A stretch of 48,471 bases of DNA from Anaerolineales bacterium (GTDB taxonomy: Bacteria; Chloroflexota; Anaerolineae; Anaerolineales; Villigracilaceae): assembly GCA_020847435.1 (NCBI GenBank), contig JADLBX010000022.1, forward strand, positions 1 through 48,471. The letters are read 5' to 3'. The notes beneath the pieces are model-generated. The model searched no databases and was not told the origin of the DNA. It worked only from the letters and a program-made list of their open reading frames with translations. Below, piece after piece: positions 45,875-48,471 of this stretch (the first letter of the stretch is position 1; every line of letters starts with the position of its first letter). The position numbers and the translations under genes were made by a program.

Positions 45875-47581
45875 ATGGAACAACGAACAAAAATCGGCTA
45901 CTTGGTTGGCGGTGGTCTCAAAGAAAACTTCCGTGTGAGGCTCACGGTTTCCCCGCAGGAGATTCAGGAGGGGGCGTTTGTGGTGATCCAATCGGGCGAG
46001 TGGAATTATTACGGCATCGTCACGGATATTCAACTCGGCGCGACAGACCCGCGCTTTGCGGATGAGCAGATGGAGGGACGATTCCCGTCGCATATTTCGA
46101 AGGCGTTGCATGGCCAGACTCTCTATGCCAACCTCGAAGTGCTGCCGAATCTGATGTTGGAGGTCGGTCCAGAGTTGGGGACGGTTGAACACAAGCAGTG
46201 GCAAGCTAAAATCGACGCGGGACTCAAAGATCAGCCGCGCATATTGCCCGTCAAGAATGTACCGCCGCATCACGCGCAGGTGTTTTTGGCGAACGCAGGC
46301 GACATCGCAGAGATCTTCGGCGACCCGAACGAGAAGAGCAACTTCATCATCGGGTACACGCGCGAGCAGAATCATCCCGTGTGCATTGACATGGAAAAGT
46401 TCGTGCAGAGGTCGTCGGGCGTGTTCGGCGCGACGGGCACGGGCAAGTCGTTCCTCACGCGGCTCGTGCTGGCGGGACTCATGCACTACAACAAAGCCTC
46501 CGTGTTCGTGCTGGATATGCACAACGAGTATGGTTTTGACGATGTGGCGTCGGACACGAAAAAAGCCGTAACGGGATTGAAGACCAAGTTCAAGTCGAGA
46601 GTAAGAATCGTCGGCTTGGGAGGCGGATCAACCATCCGAGGGCAAGTCCCCGATTTTAATTTGGAGATCTCCACAGGCGACATCTCCACAAGCGACATCG
46701 AAACGTTGATGCGCGAGTTGAACCTGCGCGACACAACCCCGACGACGTTGAACGCGTTGTACGGTTCGTTCAAGAGCGAATGGTTTGCGCGCTTCAAAGC
46801 GATGAACCGCAAGGAAATCGAAATCGAGGATGACAAAGGAAAGATGAAGAAGGTTCCGCATCCCGATAGCGTGGCGGCGTGGGCGAATGAAAACGGCGTG
46901 AATGTGATGGCGGCGGAGGCGCTATATGAAAAACTGAGCCGCTTGTTCGATAAGCCGTATATCGTCGAGAAGCCCGCCGCAGACAGCGTGAAGGAGATCA
47001 TCGCCTCGCTGGAGAACGGTCAGCATGTGGTGTTGTCGTTCGGCGAACACGAAAGCGATTTGGATTATCTGCTCGTGTCGAATTTGTTGACGCGCAAGAT
47101 TCGCAACGCGTGGGAGCATAAGACGAATGAATTTCGCTCTCATGGAAAAGAAGAGCCGCGCCAGTTGATCATTGTCGTTGAAGAGGCGCACAAGTTGTTG
47201 AACCGCGAGATGGCGGCGCAGACGACCTTTGCCACCATCGCCCGTGAACTCCGTAAGTATTACGTGACGCTGTTAATCGTGGACCAGCGCCCGTCGCAAA
47301 TCTATGACGAGGTCATGTCGCAGTTGGGGACGCGCATCTCAGGCTGGCTCGGCGACGAGGACGATATCCACGCCGTTCTCTCGGGTCTGGCGGGACGGGA
47401 GGCTTTGCGCGGCATGTTGGCGCGACTCCAACCGAAGGAGGAAGTTCTCCTGCTCGGCTGGGGAGTGCCGATGCCGTTGCCTGTGAGGTCACGCAGGTAT
47501 GACGAGGAGTTTTGGAAGGAGTTGCTCGGAGGGAAGGAAAAGAGAAGCAAGGAGCAGAGTATGAAGGAGTTGGGGTTTTGA
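45875..47581 (+). CDS. herA: HerA-type hexameric ATPase/helicase
   Basis: 568 residues from MEQRTKIGYL at 45875. An N-terminal HAS-barrel region (KENFRVRLTVSPQEIQEGAFVVIQSGEWNYYGIVTDI) precedes the FtsK/HerA ATPase core: Walker A GVFGATGTGKSFLTR near residue 185, VFVLDMHNEYGF, Walker B LIIVVEEAHKLLN near 430, and an Arg-finger-like VDQRPSQIYDEVMSQLGTRI. HerA translocates on DNA and works with NurA in end processing. The preceding sequence GGAGTTCTAC is a moderate ribosome site that differs from the one before the duplicated 5' end. The gene is complete despite the insertion events. Confidence 0.92.
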   Translation: MEQRTKIGYLVGGGLKENFRVRLTVSPQEIQEGAFVVIQSGEWNYYGIVTDIQLGATDPRFADEQMEGRFPSHISKALHGQTLYANLEVLPNLMLEVGPELGTVEHKQWQAKIDAGLKDQPRILPVKNVPPHHAQVFLANAGDIAEIFGDPNEKSNFIIGYTREQNHPVCIDMEKFVQRSSGVFGATGTGKSFLTRLVLAGLMHYNKASVFVLDMHNEYGFDDVASDTKKAVTGLKTKFKSRVRIVGLGGGSTIRGQVPDFNLEISTGDISTSDIETLMRELNLRDTTPTTLNALYGSFKSEWFARFKAMNRKEIEIEDDKGKMKKVPHPDSVAAWANENGVNVMAAEALYEKLSRLFDKPYIVEKPAADSVKEIIASLENGQHVVLSFGEHESDLDYLLVSNLLTRKIRNAWEHKTNEFRSHGKEEPRQLIIVVEEAHKLLNREMAAQTTFATIARELRKYYVTLLIVDQRPSQIYDEVMSQLGTRISGWLGDEDDIHAVLSGLAGREALRGMLARLQPKEEVLLLGWGVPMPLPVRSRRYDEEFWKELLGGKEKRSKEQSMKELGF

Positions 47582-47613
47582 AGACTACTTTGAAGTAAAA
47601 TTTGTCAAGCGGC

Positions 47614-47642
47614 TTGACAGTATCGCGACTTTTGACGATAAT
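47614..47642 (+). promoter_or_regulatory. Promoter upstream of the NYN gene
   Basis: TTGACA (47614-47619), 17-base spacer, GATAAT (47637-47642). One of the best promoters in the window, placed between herA and a hairpin. The transcript would start near 47649. Confidence 0.8.
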
Positions 47643-47683
47643 GAAGGCGTACCCCCCAGTAGTAGCTTCGGCAAACCTGGCGC

Positions 47684-47715
47684 GAGACCGCCGCAAGGCG
47701 GTCTCTGTTTTTAAT
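47684..47715 (+). terminator. Hairpin with U-tract before the NYN gene
   Basis: GAGACCGCC-GCAA-GGCGGTCTC followed by TGTTTTTAA. It lies after a strong promoter and directly before the NYN start codon. It either ends herA transcripts or works as an attenuator, giving a short RNA of about 65 bases. Confidence 0.85.
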
Positions 47716-47716
47716 C

Positions 47717-48334
47717 ATGATCACCAACGTTTATATTGACGGCTTCAACTTTTATTATGGCGCGGTCAAAAAGACGCCCTACAAATGGCTGGATTATTCC
47801 GCCTTATTTCGCATTCTTCTTCCTCAACATCAGGTCAAGAAAATTTATTACTTCACCGCGCTCGTGGATTCACGCCCAAGCGACCCCGACAAGAGAACGC
47901 GACAGGAGACATACATCCGCGCTCTGAAAACCATTCCGAATTTCAAGGTTGTGTATGGCAGTTTTCTGACTCATGTAACGAGTATGCCAAAAGCGGACGG
48001 CAAAGGGTATGTGGATGTCATCAAAACACAGGAGAAAGGTTCGGATGTGAATCTGGCGGCGCAAATGCTTTTAGACGGCTTCAAGAACGAGTATGAATGT
48101 GCCGTTGTGGTTTCAAACGACTCCGATTTACTTCGCCCTATCCAAATGGTCATTCATGAACTCGGCAAGAAGGTCGGCGTCCTGGCTCCGACACAGAATA
48201 AGCATCCAAGTCGTTCCTTGACTGCCAATGCAACTTTCATCAAACATGTCCGCTCAAGTGTTTTGGCGGCAAGCCAGTTCCCAGAAGTAATGACGGATAA
48301 ACGCGGAATGTTCAGCAAACCGAAGGAGTGGTAA
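47717..48334 (+). CDS. NYN-domain (PIN-like) putative RNase
   Basis: 205 residues. The NYN/LabA fold is clear: VYIDGFNFYYGAVK with the first metal Asp, TQEKGSDVNLAAQML with the second, and CAVVVSNDSDLLRPIQMVIHELGKKVGVLAP with the last acidic pair. Such proteins are metal-dependent RNases. The C-terminus is short, with no extra domain. Its stop overlaps the start of a CopG-type antitoxin gene (TAATG), suggesting a coupled pair. The ATG follows directly after the terminator U-tract, leaving no normal ribosome site, so translation may depend on how the upstream RNA folds. Confidence 0.88.
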   Translation: MITNVYIDGFNFYYGAVKKTPYKWLDYSALFRILLPQHQVKKIYYFTALVDSRPSDPDKRTRQETYIRALKTIPNFKVVYGSFLTHVTSMPKADGKGYVDVIKTQEKGSDVNLAAQMLLDGFKNEYECAVVVSNDSDLLRPIQMVIHELGKKVGVLAPTQNKHPSRSLTANATFIKHVRSSVLAASQFPEVMTDKRGMFSKPKEW

Positions 48335-48471
48335 TGAAAAAAAGCAAGCCGATTCCTAAATTCAAGAACGAAGACGAAGAACGGGACTTTTGGAGTAAAA
48401 ACGATTCCTCCGAATATCTCAATTGGAAGAGCGCCGAACGCGTACTTTTCCCCAATTTAAAACCCTCGACC
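48334..48471 (+). CDS. CopG-type antitoxin, N-terminal part (cut by window edge)
   Basis: 46 codons are visible from the ATG at 48334. The sequence IPKFKNEDEERDFWSKNDSSEYLNW followed by RVLFPNLKPS matches the CopG antitoxin family often found with BrnT-type toxins, whose ribbon-helix-helix lies further on. Here the upstream coupled gene is an NYN RNase instead of BrnT. Whether a BrnT-like gene follows cannot be seen. Confidence 0.8.
   Translation, partial: MKKSKPIPKFKNEDEERDFWSKNDSSEYLNWKSAERVLFPNLKPST

Overview
The window looks like chromosome from an uncultured Anaerolineae-type member of the Chloroflexota. This is inferred from gene content: a DUF711 protein, a DUF5939-type cyclase, DUF6056 membrane proteins, an Asp23/FakA pair and T-box control of thrS, with no outer-membrane genes. 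GC is moderate to high, and most genes sit in short operons separated by repeat-rich spacers. No rRNA, CRISPR array or prophage is visible. The only IS trace is the tail of an IS630-type transposase at the left edge.

Layout. 1-1780: transposase tail, a 5'-truncated Fic gene, then a graveyard of three gene 3' ends. 1775-7237: phosphate uptake, pstSCA-pstB1 on the minus strand, a second pstB divergent on the plus strand, and phoU. 7380-14600: membrane/PKD-like protein, SRPBCC-class III cyclase, a nucleotidyltransferase flanked by copies of the cyclase 3' end, DUF711, a HEPN/MNT pair, an SpoU methyltransferase and a macrodomain protein. 14650-15960: infC-rpmI-rplT with an AUA start for infC. 16100-20250: WD40 protein, ECF sigma factor and membrane partner. 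20350-22660: thrS under a T-box, with a 12-residue leader ORF. 22700-24580: HTH/LAGLIDADG-like protein, tRNA-Val, and two toxin-antitoxin modules with intact antitoxins and broken toxins. 24650-31300: exonuclease-WYL fusion, S51 peptidase, PAS-PAS-GGDEF protein, Nudix/adenosine deaminase, a DsbA/FrnE-like protein with in-frame UGA at its first active-site Cys, a small secreted protein and a GT2. 31500-36030: fakA-asp23, rpmB, rpe and a Ser/Thr kinase. 36120-40900: phnDCE-type ABC importer and a SIMPL lipoprotein. 41000-47600: nurA, HAS-barrel-like protein and herA, interrupted by two DUF6056 genes and a duplicated herA 5' end. 47700-end: NYN RNase-like gene coupled to a CopG-type antitoxin gene.

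Main points for follow-up: (1) a candidate selenoprotein with a SECIS-like hairpin just after the UGA; (2) two PstB proteins whose motif losses fall into the same predicted ATP site if they pair; (3) two places where a cargo gene is flanked by a copied end of the neighbouring gene (herA 5' end, cyclase 3' end); (4) antitoxins that outlived their toxins; (5) an exonuclease-WYL fusion; (6) many heptamer/octamer tandem tracts and palindromes in spacers, some running into coding sequence. All calls were made by reading the sequence; no database search was run.
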